A stretch of DNA of 7,827 nt, from the NCBI GenBank assembly GCA_019084435.1, contig JAHRFV010000257.1, forward strand, positions 1-7,827. The letters run 5' to 3'. This stretch comes from Dethiosulfatibacter sp. (lineage in GTDB: Bacteria; Bacillota_A; Clostridia; Tissierellales; Dethiosulfatibacteraceae). The notes beneath the pieces are model-generated. The model was not told the origin of the DNA and made no database searches. It saw nothing but the letters and a program-made list of their open reading frames with translations. A program made the translations under genes and the position numbers. Below, piece by piece: positions 1 to 6,220 of the stretch; position 1 is the stretch's first letter, and each line of letters opens with the position of its first letter.

Positions 1-210
1 CAGATGATGCATATAGGACCATATGACACGGAAGCGATTACTGTCAAGGCTATCGATGATTTTGCAGTAAGCAATGGCTACTTAAATGCCATTTCGGGAA
101 AAAGCATAGAGGGTACTATCCTCAGACACCATGAAATATACTTGAGCGATCCAAGAAAAGTCGCTCCGGAAAAGATGAAGACAGTTGTCAGACACCCTGT
201 AAAAAAATGA
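1..210 (+). CDS. GyrI-like small-molecule-binding domain protein, 3' end only
   Basis: This is the last 69 codons of a gene whose start lies before the window; the frame is open from base 1, so the in-frame ATG codons at 4 and 7 are internal. The visible part carries hallmarks of the stand-alone GyrI-like family (Pfam GyrI-like, related to the effector domains of BmrR-type and AraC-type regulators): MHIGPYDTE near its start, then HHEIYLSDPRK and a closing motif of the type PEKMKTVVRHPVKK. Complete members are usually about 200 residues, so roughly the first two thirds are missing. Family members bind small, often cationic or hydrophobic, molecules, and some have been reported to hydrolyse them; the substrate of this one cannot be read from the fragment. 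No DNA-binding domain is visible, but the N-terminus is unseen, so a fusion to a regulator is not excluded. Confidence 0.88.
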   Translation, partial: QMMHIGPYDTEAITVKAIDDFAVSNGYLNAISGKSIEGTILRHHEIYLSDPRKVAPEKMKTVVRHPVKK

Positions 211-343
211 TATCTCAATTAAGTGGTCTGAATAATCTGTTTATAAAGCGCTAGCAAAAGGATGATTACATATATGATAATAGAGTTAAAAACGGTTGGT
301 GTAAAAAGCATAACAATAAGAAGTATAAAGGGGGTTCATCCAT

Positions 344-907
344 ATGAGTAGTAACAAGACTTTAGCAACAGACCAGCAGGCAGAGCTGCTTGAAATACTC
401 AAAGGGCGATTTGAAAAGAATATGAATCGTCATCAAGGTATAGAATGGGGGAAAATACAACAGAAGCTTGAAACAAACTCCGAAAAACTGTGGACGTTAA
501 ATGAAATGGAAAGCACAGGTGGAGAACCGGACGTGATTGGTTTTGATAAAAAGACTGATGAATACATCTTTTGCGATTGCTCTCAGGAAAGTCCAAAAGG
601 TCGAAGAAGCATTTGTTATGATCATGACGCTCTTGAATCAAGGAAAAGTAACAAACCGATGAACAGCGCTATTGGCATGGCAAATGAAATGGGGGTTGAA
701 ATTTTAACAGAAGAACAATATAGGGAGTTACAAAAGCTCGGACATTTTGATATCAAAACATCAAGTTGGATATTGACACCTCCTGAAATTAGAAAACTAG
801 GAGGAGCTATCTTTGTAGATTTTCGTTATAACACTGTTTTTGTATATCACAATGGTGCAGAATCCTATTATTCTGTCAGGGGTTTCCGTGGTTCATTGCG
901 AGTATAG
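344..907 (+). CDS. DUF4256 domain-containing protein
   Basis: This 187-residue protein matches the DUF4256 family over its full length. I recognise TGGEPDVIGFD (58-68), ESPKGRRSICYD (82-93), FDIKTSSW (135-142) and the very characteristic C-terminus around VYHNGAESYYSVRGFRG (167-183). It has no signal peptide or membrane segment, so it should be cytoplasmic. The conserved Cys77, Cys79 and Cys91 and many charged positions hint at a ligand-binding or enzymatic role, but the family has no established function and I assign none. The start is supported by AAAGGGGG at 328-335, eight bases upstream of the ATG. The gene is followed after 29 bases by the DUF3795 gene, and both probably end at the terminator at 1393-1417, so the two are likely cotranscribed. 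Confidence 0.93.
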   Translation: MSSNKTLATDQQAELLEILKGRFEKNMNRHQGIEWGKIQQKLETNSEKLWTLNEMESTGGEPDVIGFDKKTDEYIFCDCSQESPKGRRSICYDHDALESRKSNKPMNSAIGMANEMGVEILTEEQYRELQKLGHFDIKTSSWILTPPEIRKLGGAIFVDFRYNTVFVYHNGAESYYSVRGFRGSLRV

Positions 908-936
908 GTTTACCAATTAAGGGGGCTGTTTTAAAG

Positions 937-1383
937 ATGAAAGAAAAGCTTATTGCACCATGTGGTATGAATTGCGCTTTATGTATTGCTTATCAGTTTA
1001 GAGAAAAGGATTTGAATAAAAAGGGATTTAAGAGAATGTATTGCCCGGGCTGCATACCTAGAGGAAAACACTGCACACATATGGCGGATAAATGCGAGTT
1101 ATTGGGAAAAGGACACTTGAGATTTTGTTACGAGTGTGAGTCTTTTCCATGCAAGAGATTGAAATCACTGGATAAGCGATACCGCACCAAATACCACATG
1201 AGCATGATAGAGAATCTTAAGTTCATTCAAGAAAACGGAATGGATGCATTCTTGGCAAAAGAGGAGACAACATGGCGCTGCCCTGAATGCAACGGTGAGA
1301 TATGCTGTCATAATGGACTTTGTTTGAATTGTAATATGGATAAGCTGCGCTTAAACAGAAAATACCGTTGGAATGAGGAGTAA
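937..1383 (+). CDS. DUF3795 domain-containing cysteine-rich protein
   Basis: This 148-residue soluble protein has 16 cysteines. The N-terminal PCGMNCALC (Cys9, Cys13, Cys16), CPGC (Cys36, Cys39), Cys46, Cys53 and CYECESFPC (Cys64, Cys67, Cys72) form the pattern of the DUF3795 family, a small Firmicute and archaeal group thought to bind metal (zinc or an iron-sulfur cluster) through these residues. A C-terminal module with WRCPEC (115, 118), the adjacent pair Cys123-Cys124 and CLNC (129, 132) looks like a second zinc ribbon. The intervening stretch (about 80-110) has few cysteines and looks helical. Its biochemical role is unknown. AAGGGGG at 919-925 is the best Shine-Dalgarno, with a slightly long 11-base spacer. 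It lies 29 bases after the DUF4256 gene and is the last gene before a strong terminator. Confidence 0.9.
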   Translation: MKEKLIAPCGMNCALCIAYQFREKDLNKKGFKRMYCPGCIPRGKHCTHMADKCELLGKGHLRFCYECESFPCKRLKSLDKRYRTKYHMSMIENLKFIQENGMDAFLAKEETTWRCPECNGEICCHNGLCLNCNMDKLRLNRKYRWNEE

Positions 1384-1392
1384 ACAAATTAT

Positions 1393-1417
1393 TCCCCCCA
1401 GTTTAGGGGGATTTTTT
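1393..1417 (+). terminator. Rho-independent terminator after the DUF4256-DUF3795 pair
   Basis: The hairpin arms TCCCCC (1393-1398) and GGGGGA (1406-1411) pair perfectly around a 7-base loop and are followed directly by six T residues (1412-1417). It begins 10 bases after the DUF3795 stop codon and isolates that unit from the PadR promoter at 1445. Confidence 0.9.
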
Positions 1418-1444
1418 ATGAGCTTAATCAAGAAATGTTTTTAG

Positions 1445-1473
1445 TTGACATACATAGAAGTGCTAGGTATAAT
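1445..1473 (+). promoter_or_regulatory. Perfect-consensus sigma-A promoter for the PadR-permease prefix operon
   Basis: TTGACA (1445-1450) and TATAAT (1468-1473) are separated by exactly 17 bases, so both hexamers and the spacing match the vegetative consensus. Transcription should start near 1480, giving a leader of about 24 bases before the preferred PadR start at 1504. A promoter this strong would normally need a repressor, which fits the overlapping dyad at 1450-1470. Confidence 0.9.
1450..1470 (+). promoter_or_regulatory. Candidate PadR operator inside the promoter spacer
   Basis: ATACATAG (1450-1457) and CTAGGTAT (1463-1470) form an inverted repeat with 7 of 8 pairs matching and a 5-base centre. 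The arms overlap the last base of the -35 hexamer and the first three bases of the -10 hexamer, so a bound dimer would block RNA polymerase. PadR family regulators commonly bind AT-rich dyads with ATAC/GTAT-like arms and repress their own operon. The dyad is seen directly; its assignment to the adjacent PadR is inference. Confidence 0.65.
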
Positions 1474-1493
1474 ATGCTGAATGAGTGAACAAT

Positions 1494-1498
1494 GGGGG
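1494..1498 (+). promoter_or_regulatory. Ribosome binding site deciding the PadR start
   Basis: The GGGGG run sits 5 bases before the ATG at 1504. An upstream in-frame ATG at 1492 overlaps this run and has no good Shine-Dalgarno of its own, so the 1504 start is preferred. Confidence 0.65.
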
Positions 1499-1503
1499 CA
1501 TTT

Positions 1504-1842
1504 ATGGATATATCTAAAGATCTGATAGCTGCATCTTCAACTCCTCTGATATTAGCTATTTTAAGAAGACAGGATAACTATGGATATGCAATTATAAAAG
1601 CAATAAAAGAGATTTCCAATAATGAGATTGTCTGGACTGAAGGCATGTTGTATCCGGTGCTGCATCGATTGGAGAAAGATAGCTTGATTGAATCCTATTG
1701 GCAGAAATCTGATAACGGTCGTAAACGAAAGTATTACCGATTGAAATCAGATGGCTTATTAGAATTGGAAAATCAGAAAAAACAATGGGATATTGTTCAT
1801 TCAGCATTATCTAAAGAAATCACTCGCGAGATTGAAGGATAG
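1504..1842 (+). CDS. PadR family transcriptional regulator (partner of the permease prefix protein)
   Basis: This 112-residue winged-helix protein (116 if the ATG at 1492 is used) is a short PadR of the kind that regulates its own operon. From the 1504 start, the N-terminal helix and STPLILAIL lead into NYGYAIIKAIKE, and the recognition region EGMLYPVLHRLEKDSLI is diagnostic of PadR. The wing follows as DNGRKRKYYRL, and a C-terminal helix (roughly 84-112) serves dimerisation in the family. It acts as a cytoplasmic DNA-binding dimer, normally a repressor released by a small molecule or by its partner. The stop codon overlaps the AGGAGG of the next gene, so the two genes are translationally linked. 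The strong upstream promoter with an embedded dyad suggests autorepression. The inducer is unknown. Confidence 0.93.
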   Translation: MDISKDLIAASSTPLILAILRRQDNYGYAIIKAIKEISNNEIVWTEGMLYPVLHRLEKDSLIESYWQKSDNGRKRKYYRLKSDGLLELENQKKQWDIVHSALSKEITREIEG

Positions 1843-1846
1843 GAGG
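1841..1846 (+). promoter_or_regulatory. Ribosome binding site for the permease prefix protein, overlapping the PadR stop
   Basis: AGGAGG shares two bases with the PadR TAG stop at 1840-1842. It is only 2 bases from the ATG at 1849 but 5 bases from the adjacent in-frame ATG at 1852, which favours 1852 as the start and indicates coupled translation. Confidence 0.7.
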
Positions 1847-1851
1847 GTATG

Positions 1852-3195
1852 ATGTTTGATTTGGAATCAAATGTGACCGCATGGAGCGACCAATTGCGTT
1901 CAAATGGTAAATTATCAGAAGAAGATGTAATGGAGTTGGAGGGGCATTTACGTGAACAGGTTGATGAGTTGATAGAAAAAGGATTGATGGAGGATGAGGC
2001 TTTTTTAATTAGCATTAAGCGATTAGGAAATCTCAATATCCTATCAAAGGAATATTCCAAGGTTAATATCGATGACTTCTGGAAGCAATTGCTGCTGGAT
2101 TCTGATGATCCGATTGCAAGTAAGAAGAGTCGTCGTAATGTTTTATTGATTGTTCTATTTTCCTTATTGGCTGGAACATCAATTAGATTAACTACCTTAT
2201 TGGGCGTTGACATTGAGAGCTTAACTTTTTTTAAAAACCTTAGTTTTTTCATCCTGCCCTTGATTGTTTTATTCTTTGGAATAATGCGTGGTGTAAGCAA
2301 GAAGCTTATCAGTTATGTTTTAGGTATATTTCTTGTCACAGCTGTGATAATCAATCTGTATCCATCATATAGCCCTAATCATACTGAGATGTTGACGGGC
2401 ATTCATCTGCCGATCATGCTGTGGATGGTGACTGGCGTTGCTTATATGGGTCAAAAGTGGCGGCTTGGTCAGGAGCGCATGAATTTTATACGTTTTACTG
2501 GCGAAAGCATAATATATGGCAGTCTGATAGTGCTTGGATCGATAGTCTTAATGCTGTTTATAGTCGTTATTTTTGAAACTATTGCAATAGATATTAGTGA
2601 TGTGGTACTAAATTACATCATAATCTATGGCGGGTGTGCTGTCGTGATGGTAACAGTCTACTTAGCTGAGACTAAAAAAAGTGTTGTTGAAAATTTTGCC
2701 CCTATTCTTGCTAAATTATTCAGTCCGTTGTTTTTAGTGGTGATGTTAGCCTTCCTGTCAGTCATGGTGATTACAGGCAAGAGTCCGTTTGTTGACAGGG
2801 ATTTTTTGATTGGTTTTGATTTGATGCTTGTATTGGTTTTAGGAATGGTTTTGTATACTATTTCTGCAAGAAATATTTATCATAAATCCAATATCTTTGA
2901 TTACTTAAACGTAGCTTTGATCGTGACGGCGATTGTTGTTGATACGATTGCCTTGACTGCTATTATCTCAAGATTGTCAGTTTATGGTGTTAGTCCAAAT
3001 AAACTTGCCGCTTTAGGCGAAAATATTCTATTGTTCATTAATCTTGCCGGACTGCTATGGTTATACATAAAATATTTTAAGAGCAAGATAGAGTTCAGTA
3101 AAATTGAAAGCTGGCAAACTACATATCTCAGTGTATATGCCATATGGATGGCTGTCGTTGTGTTTGTGTTTCCAATTATCTTTAAGTTTCAATAA
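1852..3195 (+). CDS. Permease prefix (HAAS-like) domain-containing polytopic membrane protein
   Basis: This 447-residue protein has a cytoplasmic N-terminal domain (about 1-75) matching permease prefix domain 1, a HAAS-like module, shown by LSEEDVMELEGHLREQVDEL followed by GLMEDEAFLISIKRLGNL. Such modules occur on membrane proteins encoded next to PadR regulators. The rest is hydrophobic, with about eleven likely membrane segments near 96-117, 128-145, 151-169, 183-199, 219-243, 253-271, 290-308, 316-337, 352-372, 389-406 and 423-443. The membrane part, notably GKSPFVDRDFLIGFDLMLVLVL-like sequence near 309-330 and SPNKLAALGEN near 381-390, resembles DUF4153 membrane proteins; I am moderately sure of that. 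No ABC, transport or enzyme motif is seen, so its role (sensing, signalling or transport) is unknown. It is coupled to the upstream PadR. The ATG at 1849 is an alternative start, adding one residue. Confidence 0.85.
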   Translation: MFDLESNVTAWSDQLRSNGKLSEEDVMELEGHLREQVDELIEKGLMEDEAFLISIKRLGNLNILSKEYSKVNIDDFWKQLLLDSDDPIASKKSRRNVLLIVLFSLLAGTSIRLTTLLGVDIESLTFFKNLSFFILPLIVLFFGIMRGVSKKLISYVLGIFLVTAVIINLYPSYSPNHTEMLTGIHLPIMLWMVTGVAYMGQKWRLGQERMNFIRFTGESIIYGSLIVLGSIVLMLFIVVIFETIAIDISDVVLNYIIIYGGCAVVMVTVYLAETKKSVVENFAPILAKLFSPLFLVVMLAFLSVMVITGKSPFVDRDFLIGFDLMLVLVLGMVLYTISARNIYHKSNIFDYLNVALIVTAIVVDTIALTAIISRLSVYGVSPNKLAALGENILLFINLAGLLWLYIKYFKSKIEFSKIESWQTTYLSVYAIWMAVVVFVFPIIFKFQ

Positions 3196-3219
3196 AAAAA
3201 ATGGATTATAAATAAAAAA

Positions 3220-3228
3220 GAGGTGATC
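3220..3228 (+). promoter_or_regulatory. Strong ribosome binding site for the SGNH hydrolase
   Basis: GAGGTGATC matches 9 consecutive bases of the consensus complement to the 16S rRNA 3' end, 7 bases before the ATG at 3236. This makes the start secure even though the protein begins almost directly at its catalytic motif. Confidence 0.85.
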
Positions 3229-3235
3229 TGAAGAA

Positions 3236-3937
3236 ATGTATTTATGCTATGGCGATAGTATCACAAAGGGAGTCCCAGGTGTTTCGTATTTGAGATATCT
3301 AGACAATAAACAACATTTCAAAAATTATGGTCTTGGAGGAGACACTCTAATCGGACTAAGTGATAGAATACAACGGCATGTAAAAAACACCGATAACACA
3401 GACTATATAATCCAGATTGGCACGAATGATATTCTGTTGCCTTTTCTCTCTGGGTATTCCACCAAATGGGCAGTACGAATTGATGGTATTATTAGATCAG
3501 GAAGAGTGCCTTGTGTCAATGTGCATCAATTTGTAGAAAAATACAGACAACTGCTGTCGCTATTGTTTGATTACAATAAGCGAGTGATTGTAATCAACAT
3601 ACCCTGCATCGGGGAGGACATATTCAGTGAATTAAACAATGAAGTAGATATTTATAACGAAGCTATGCAAGGTGTGGCACAAGAGTACAATGTAGAGTTA
3701 ATTGATTTCAACGGTTGGCAAAAGTCTATATTCAAGCAATATAATATTGATCAACCTTATTTTATGACAAAAGAGCCTTTGAATATGGTTTTCGACGCAT
3801 TGGCTACACAGAACTCATTATTGCGAAGTAGAATAAGCAACAAAAGAAACCTTTATCTCACTGTAGATGGTTGCCATCTGAATGATACAGGTGCAGAAGG
3901 TATGGCTAAGTTGGTGTTTGACCATTGTATAATATAA
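3236..3937 (+). CDS. SGNH/GDSL hydrolase family protein
   Basis: This 233-residue esterase or lipase-like enzyme belongs to the SGNH superfamily. All four blocks are visible: YGDSIT with nucleophile Ser8, GLGGDT with the oxyanion glycine around residue 34-35, GTND (62-65) with Asn64, and DGCHLND with catalytic Asp211 and His214. The active site is therefore intact. The enzymes hydrolyse esters such as acetylated sugars, lipids or thioesters; the substrate cannot be told here. The chain starts at the GDS block with no signal peptide or membrane anchor, so it should act in the cytoplasm. It follows the membrane protein gene by 40 bases with no terminator between them, so it may be read from the PadR promoter at 1445. 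No separate promoter was seen in the short gap, and a functional link to the PadR unit is only inferred from position. Confidence 0.9.
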   Translation: MYLCYGDSITKGVPGVSYLRYLDNKQHFKNYGLGGDTLIGLSDRIQRHVKNTDNTDYIIQIGTNDILLPFLSGYSTKWAVRIDGIIRSGRVPCVNVHQFVEKYRQLLSLLFDYNKRVIVINIPCIGEDIFSELNNEVDIYNEAMQGVAQEYNVELIDFNGWQKSIFKQYNIDQPYFMTKEPLNMVFDALATQNSLLRSRISNKRNLYLTVDGCHLNDTGAEGMAKLVFDHCII

Positions 3938-3979
3938 CATTCATAACAATCCCTGTTAAAAATATCCATTAACTAATAC

Positions 3980-4008
3980 TTGACTAAGGAGATACTTTAA
4001 TATATTAT
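3980..4008 (+). promoter_or_regulatory. Predicted sigma-A promoter for the PadR-DUF2812 operon
   Basis: TTGACT (3980-3985) and TATTAT (4003-4008), each 5 of 6 to consensus, are 17 bases apart. Transcription would begin near 4015, inside the dyad at 4007-4038, leaving a leader of roughly 48 bases before the PadR ATG at 4063. Confidence 0.65.
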
Positions 4009-4038
4009 TATGCCACGCGATATAACGTGTCACATAAT
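4007..4038 (+). promoter_or_regulatory. Candidate operator dyad over the start point of the PadR-DUF2812 operon
   Basis: An inverted repeat is centred near 4022. TGCCACG (4011-4017) and CGTGTCA (4026-4032) pair at 6 of 7 positions across an 8-base AT-rich centre. Outer arms ATTATG (4007-4012) and CATAAT (4033-4038) also pair if a 2-base offset is allowed. It overlaps the end of the -10 hexamer and the expected transcription start, a classic repressor position. The adjacent PadR is the obvious candidate to bind it, but this is inference. Confidence 0.55.
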
Positions 4039-4062
4039 AAAAAACAATAGGAAGGTTGGAAT

Positions 4063-4383
4063 ATGGGATATGATGGCGGTCCAATGACCGAAGCCATGTA
4101 CTACGTATTATTAGCACTAATGAATCCAAATCATGGATATCAGTTAATGCAGGCTATATCTGATGTATCAAAGGGTAGATTGCATATGGGTCCAGGGACT
4201 CTATATGGCGTGCTTTCACGCATGCAAAAAGAAGGTTTGATTGTATTGTCAAAAGATGATGGCAGAAGGAAAACCTATAAAATAACCACTGAAGGAGAAC
4301 AGGCTCTTCAAATAGAATATAGTCGTCTGAGAGCTTTGGTGCTAGACGGAATAGTCTTAAAGGAAGGTGACATAAATGAGTAA
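4063..4383 (+). CDS. PadR family transcriptional regulator (partner of the DUF2812 protein)
   Basis: This 106-residue protein is a second short PadR, clearly different in sequence from the one at 1504. The first helix carries MTEAMYYVLLALM, then NHGYQLMQAI; the recognition helix region is GPGTLYGVLSRMQKEGLI, followed by the wing DGRRKTYKITTEGEQAL and a C-terminal dimerisation helix. AGGAAGG at 4049-4055 lies 7 bases before the ATG; Met8 is an alternative start with poorer support. The last codons overlap the DUF2812 gene by 8 bases, an arrangement often seen for PadR-DUF2812 pairs in Firmicutes. It probably represses its own operon through the dyad at 4007-4038. Its effector is unknown, and DUF2812 partners are sometimes proposed to modulate such regulators. 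Confidence 0.93.
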   Translation: MGYDGGPMTEAMYYVLLALMNPNHGYQLMQAISDVSKGRLHMGPGTLYGVLSRMQKEGLIVLSKDDGRRKTYKITTEGEQALQIEYSRLRALVLDGIVLKEGDINE

Positions 4384-5584
4384 AGTTGTATGGAAGTTTC
4401 GACCTGGTGATTATTATAGGATAGGAGAGCACGAAAGTTGGTTTTCCGACATGGCTCGTGAGGGCTTACATTTAATAAAAATGGGTCATGTTTTTGCAAG
4501 ATTTATCATAGGTGAACCAAAAAACATACATTATAGAATAGACGTATCAAAGAATAAAGATATCAGTTTGGAGCAAAAATATTTATATGCTGAAGGTGGA
4601 TGGGATTTTGTAGCAAGCTACGGTGACTTTAACGTATATTCCTCCTCAGATGAGATAATGGCACCTGAATTGCACACTGATCCCGCAGAGCAGGCTTACT
4701 CCCTCCAGGAATTGCACAAAAAACTTATAAAAAATGTTTGGATAGTTGTAGTCTATACAGTCTTGATGCTTGTCATATTATCCACACCGCTTTGGTTGCC
4801 CAATGGGACTTTCACATTATCTTTGATAGAGGGTTCTAGCATACTTTTGCCATTGGTTATCTCAATACTATATCTATTGTATGAGTCAATTAGTGGGCTT
4901 ATATCTTTAAGACGCTTGCGCCAAGAGCTAATCGAAGGAAAGCCCATTAATCATCATGCACCATGGAAAAGGCAACAGCGAATCAAAACTACAATTGCAA
5001 TAGTCTATATTCTGTTAGTTGGCTATGTTATTGTGATGCCCTTCATACAAATCGCAATAAGCAAAACTCACATTTTGCCTGAGGGCAAGACTGACTTGCC
5101 AATTATCAGATTAGCCGATGTTGAGAATAATCCTGAACTGAAAAGAAAAGATTCAGAAGAAACAGATTGGGAGATTAATATTTATACCAAAAAACACAGC
5201 TTTCTGGCACCTATACAATACCAATCCCATGAATATGGCGTTGTGTCTGATAAGATGTGGAGCGATGGAAGCGGAACATATTCGCCAAGTATCCATACAT
5301 GGATTTTTCAAACGCGTTCACCTGTTTTGAGCAAGAGTCTTGTAGCAGATCTTGTCAAGAGGTATGGATTGGTGTACAAAGGCGGTGAATTTATTGAAAT
5401 CTATCATCCTGATTTTGATATTTTGATTATACATGATATTGATGATGTCATTGAAATTTTTACCGCCAAAGGCAAAGCAGTGATACACATAAAGTATTAT
5501 GGTGATGCGAGTATAGAAACATTAATAAAAGTAACTTCTGATTATGTATCTGATTTGACAACTACCTATGAGTTCATTTTTTAA
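4376..5584 (+). CDS. DUF2812 domain-containing membrane protein
   Basis: This 402-residue protein begins with a cytoplasmic DUF2812 domain (about 1-100): KFRPGDYYRIGEHESWFSDMAREGLHL-type sequence at 7-33, FIIGEPKNIHYRID (43-56) and GGWDFVASYGDFNVYSS (74-90). Three membrane segments follow near 119-141, 148-175 and 203-228. The remainder (about 229-402) is hydrophilic and by this topology should lie outside the membrane; I do not recognise a domain in it. The start is backed by AGGAAGGTGA at 4361-4370 and overlaps the PadR stop by 8 bases, so translation is coupled. The family accompanies PadR regulators across Firmicutes, but its molecular function is not established. A sensor that passes an external signal to PadR is plausible but unproven. 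The C-terminal region is longer than in minimal DUF2812 proteins. Confidence 0.9.
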   Translation: MSKVVWKFRPGDYYRIGEHESWFSDMAREGLHLIKMGHVFARFIIGEPKNIHYRIDVSKNKDISLEQKYLYAEGGWDFVASYGDFNVYSSSDEIMAPELHTDPAEQAYSLQELHKKLIKNVWIVVVYTVLMLVILSTPLWLPNGTFTLSLIEGSSILLPLVISILYLLYESISGLISLRRLRQELIEGKPINHHAPWKRQQRIKTTIAIVYILLVGYVIVMPFIQIAISKTHILPEGKTDLPIIRLADVENNPELKRKDSEETDWEINIYTKKHSFLAPIQYQSHEYGVVSDKMWSDGSGTYSPSIHTWIFQTRSPVLSKSLVADLVKRYGLVYKGGEFIEIYHPDFDILIIHDIDDVIEIFTAKGKAVIHIKYYGDASIETLIKVTSDYVSDLTTTYEFIF

Positions 5585-5591
5585 AAAAGAA

Positions 5592-5620
5592 TTCAAAAAT
5601 ATGTGTTGGCATGATAAAAT
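5592..5620 (+). promoter_or_regulatory. Possible promoter for the deacylase-metallopeptidase genes
   Basis: TTCAAA (5592-5597, 4 of 6) lies 17 bases before TAAAAT (5615-5620, 5 of 6). The -10 is preceded by TG one base upstream (5612-5613), forming an extended -10 that can offset a weak -35. It lies in the 106-base gap after the DUF2812 gene. This is a plausible but unverified call. Confidence 0.4.
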
Positions 5621-5690
5621 ACTCTTGCTACTTCAAAAAACTAAAAATTTAATCTCACTGCATTTAAGTTATCAATAATAGAGGCGTTTA

Positions 5691-6173
5691 ATGAAAAATA
5701 GAGATAAAACAAATGCTATGCGTTTGCTGGATCAAATCAAAATACCCTATAAAGTTCACTTCTACGAAAACGATGGGTTTATGGATGGGGTGAGCGTGGC
5801 TAGCAAGCTTGGTATTCCTGAGGAACAAGTCTATAAAACATTAGTTGTTCAAGGGAAATCCAAGGAGTATTTTGTCTGTGTGATTCCTGTTATGGATGAA
5901 TTGGATTTAAAAAAGACCGCTAAAGTACTCGCAGAGAAGTCAGTTGAGATGATACCAGCCAAAGATATCAATAAAATAACGGGTTATGTCCGTGGTGGAT
6001 GCAGTCCCATTGGCATGAAAAAGAAATATGTAACAGTTATAGATCAGACAGCGTTAGAAAAAAAAGACATTTATGTTAGTGGTGGTAGGTTAGGGGCACA
6101 GATATTTATAAATTCAAGCATTCTTGTGAATTTAACTAAAGCTATTGTTCAAGATGTTACTGTTTCTTGTTAG
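5691..6173 (+). CDS. ybaK: YbaK/EbsC-type Cys-tRNA(Pro)/aminoacyl-tRNA deacylase
   Basis: This 160-residue cytoplasmic editing enzyme belongs to the YbaK/ProX superfamily. It hydrolyses mischarged aminoacyl-tRNA, classically Cys-tRNA(Pro), in trans to prolyl-tRNA synthetase. Family features are KTNAMRLLD (6-14) near the N-terminus, KTLVV (49-53) with Lys49 corresponding to the catalytically important lysine of YbaK, VIPVMDELDLKK (64-75), GYVRGGCSPIGMKK (98-111) and SGGRLGAQ (130-137). Length equals that of free-standing bacterial members, and nothing looks broken. GAGG at 5681-5684 precedes the ATG by 6 bases. The exact substrate may differ, since close relatives deacylate other amino acids. 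The metallopeptidase gene follows 47 bases later, so the two may share a transcript, but no shared pathway is evident. Confidence 0.93.
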   Translation: MKNRDKTNAMRLLDQIKIPYKVHFYENDGFMDGVSVASKLGIPEEQVYKTLVVQGKSKEYFVCVIPVMDELDLKKTAKVLAEKSVEMIPAKDINKITGYVRGGCSPIGMKKKYVTVIDQTALEKKDIYVSGGRLGAQIFINSSILVNLTKAIVQDVTVSC

Positions 6174-6206
6174 AAAATAATTGAGGCGTATTTAAGAACA
6201 ATGCTT

Positions 6207-6215
6207 AAAGGGTGG
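6207..6215 (+). promoter_or_regulatory. Ribosome binding site deciding the metallopeptidase start
   Basis: AAAGGGTGG lies 5 bases before the ATG at 6221. An in-frame GTG at 6212 falls inside this site and would lack a spacer, so 6221 is the better start. Confidence 0.65.
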
Positions 6216-6220
6216 ATTTG

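Noticed and set aside
219..247. TTAAGT-17-TATAAA as a promoter for the DUF4256 gene
   Set aside because: The -35 matches only 3 of 6 positions in an AT-rich gap; it is too weak to annotate, although some promoter before 344 is likely.
399..641. 80-codon minus-strand open frame inside the DUF4256 gene
   Set aside because: It overlaps a strongly recognised family on the other strand and has no own recognisable motif.
1797..2300. 167-codon minus-strand open frame opposite the PadR and permease prefix genes
   Set aside because: It lies fully antisense to two clear, coupled genes, shows no family motif, and reads as basic and Ser-rich low-information sequence typical of shadow frames.
3944..3958. 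TAACA-ATCCC-TGTTA mini-dyad after the SGNH hydrolase
   Set aside because: It has only 5 weak pairs and is followed by AAAAA, not T residues; this is the level expected by chance.
5570..5594. AT-rich hairpin (GAGTTC / GAATTC with TTTTTT/AAAAAA) at the DUF2812 stop codon
   Set aside because: There is no T-run after the stem and most pairs are A-T, so it is not convincing as a terminator.
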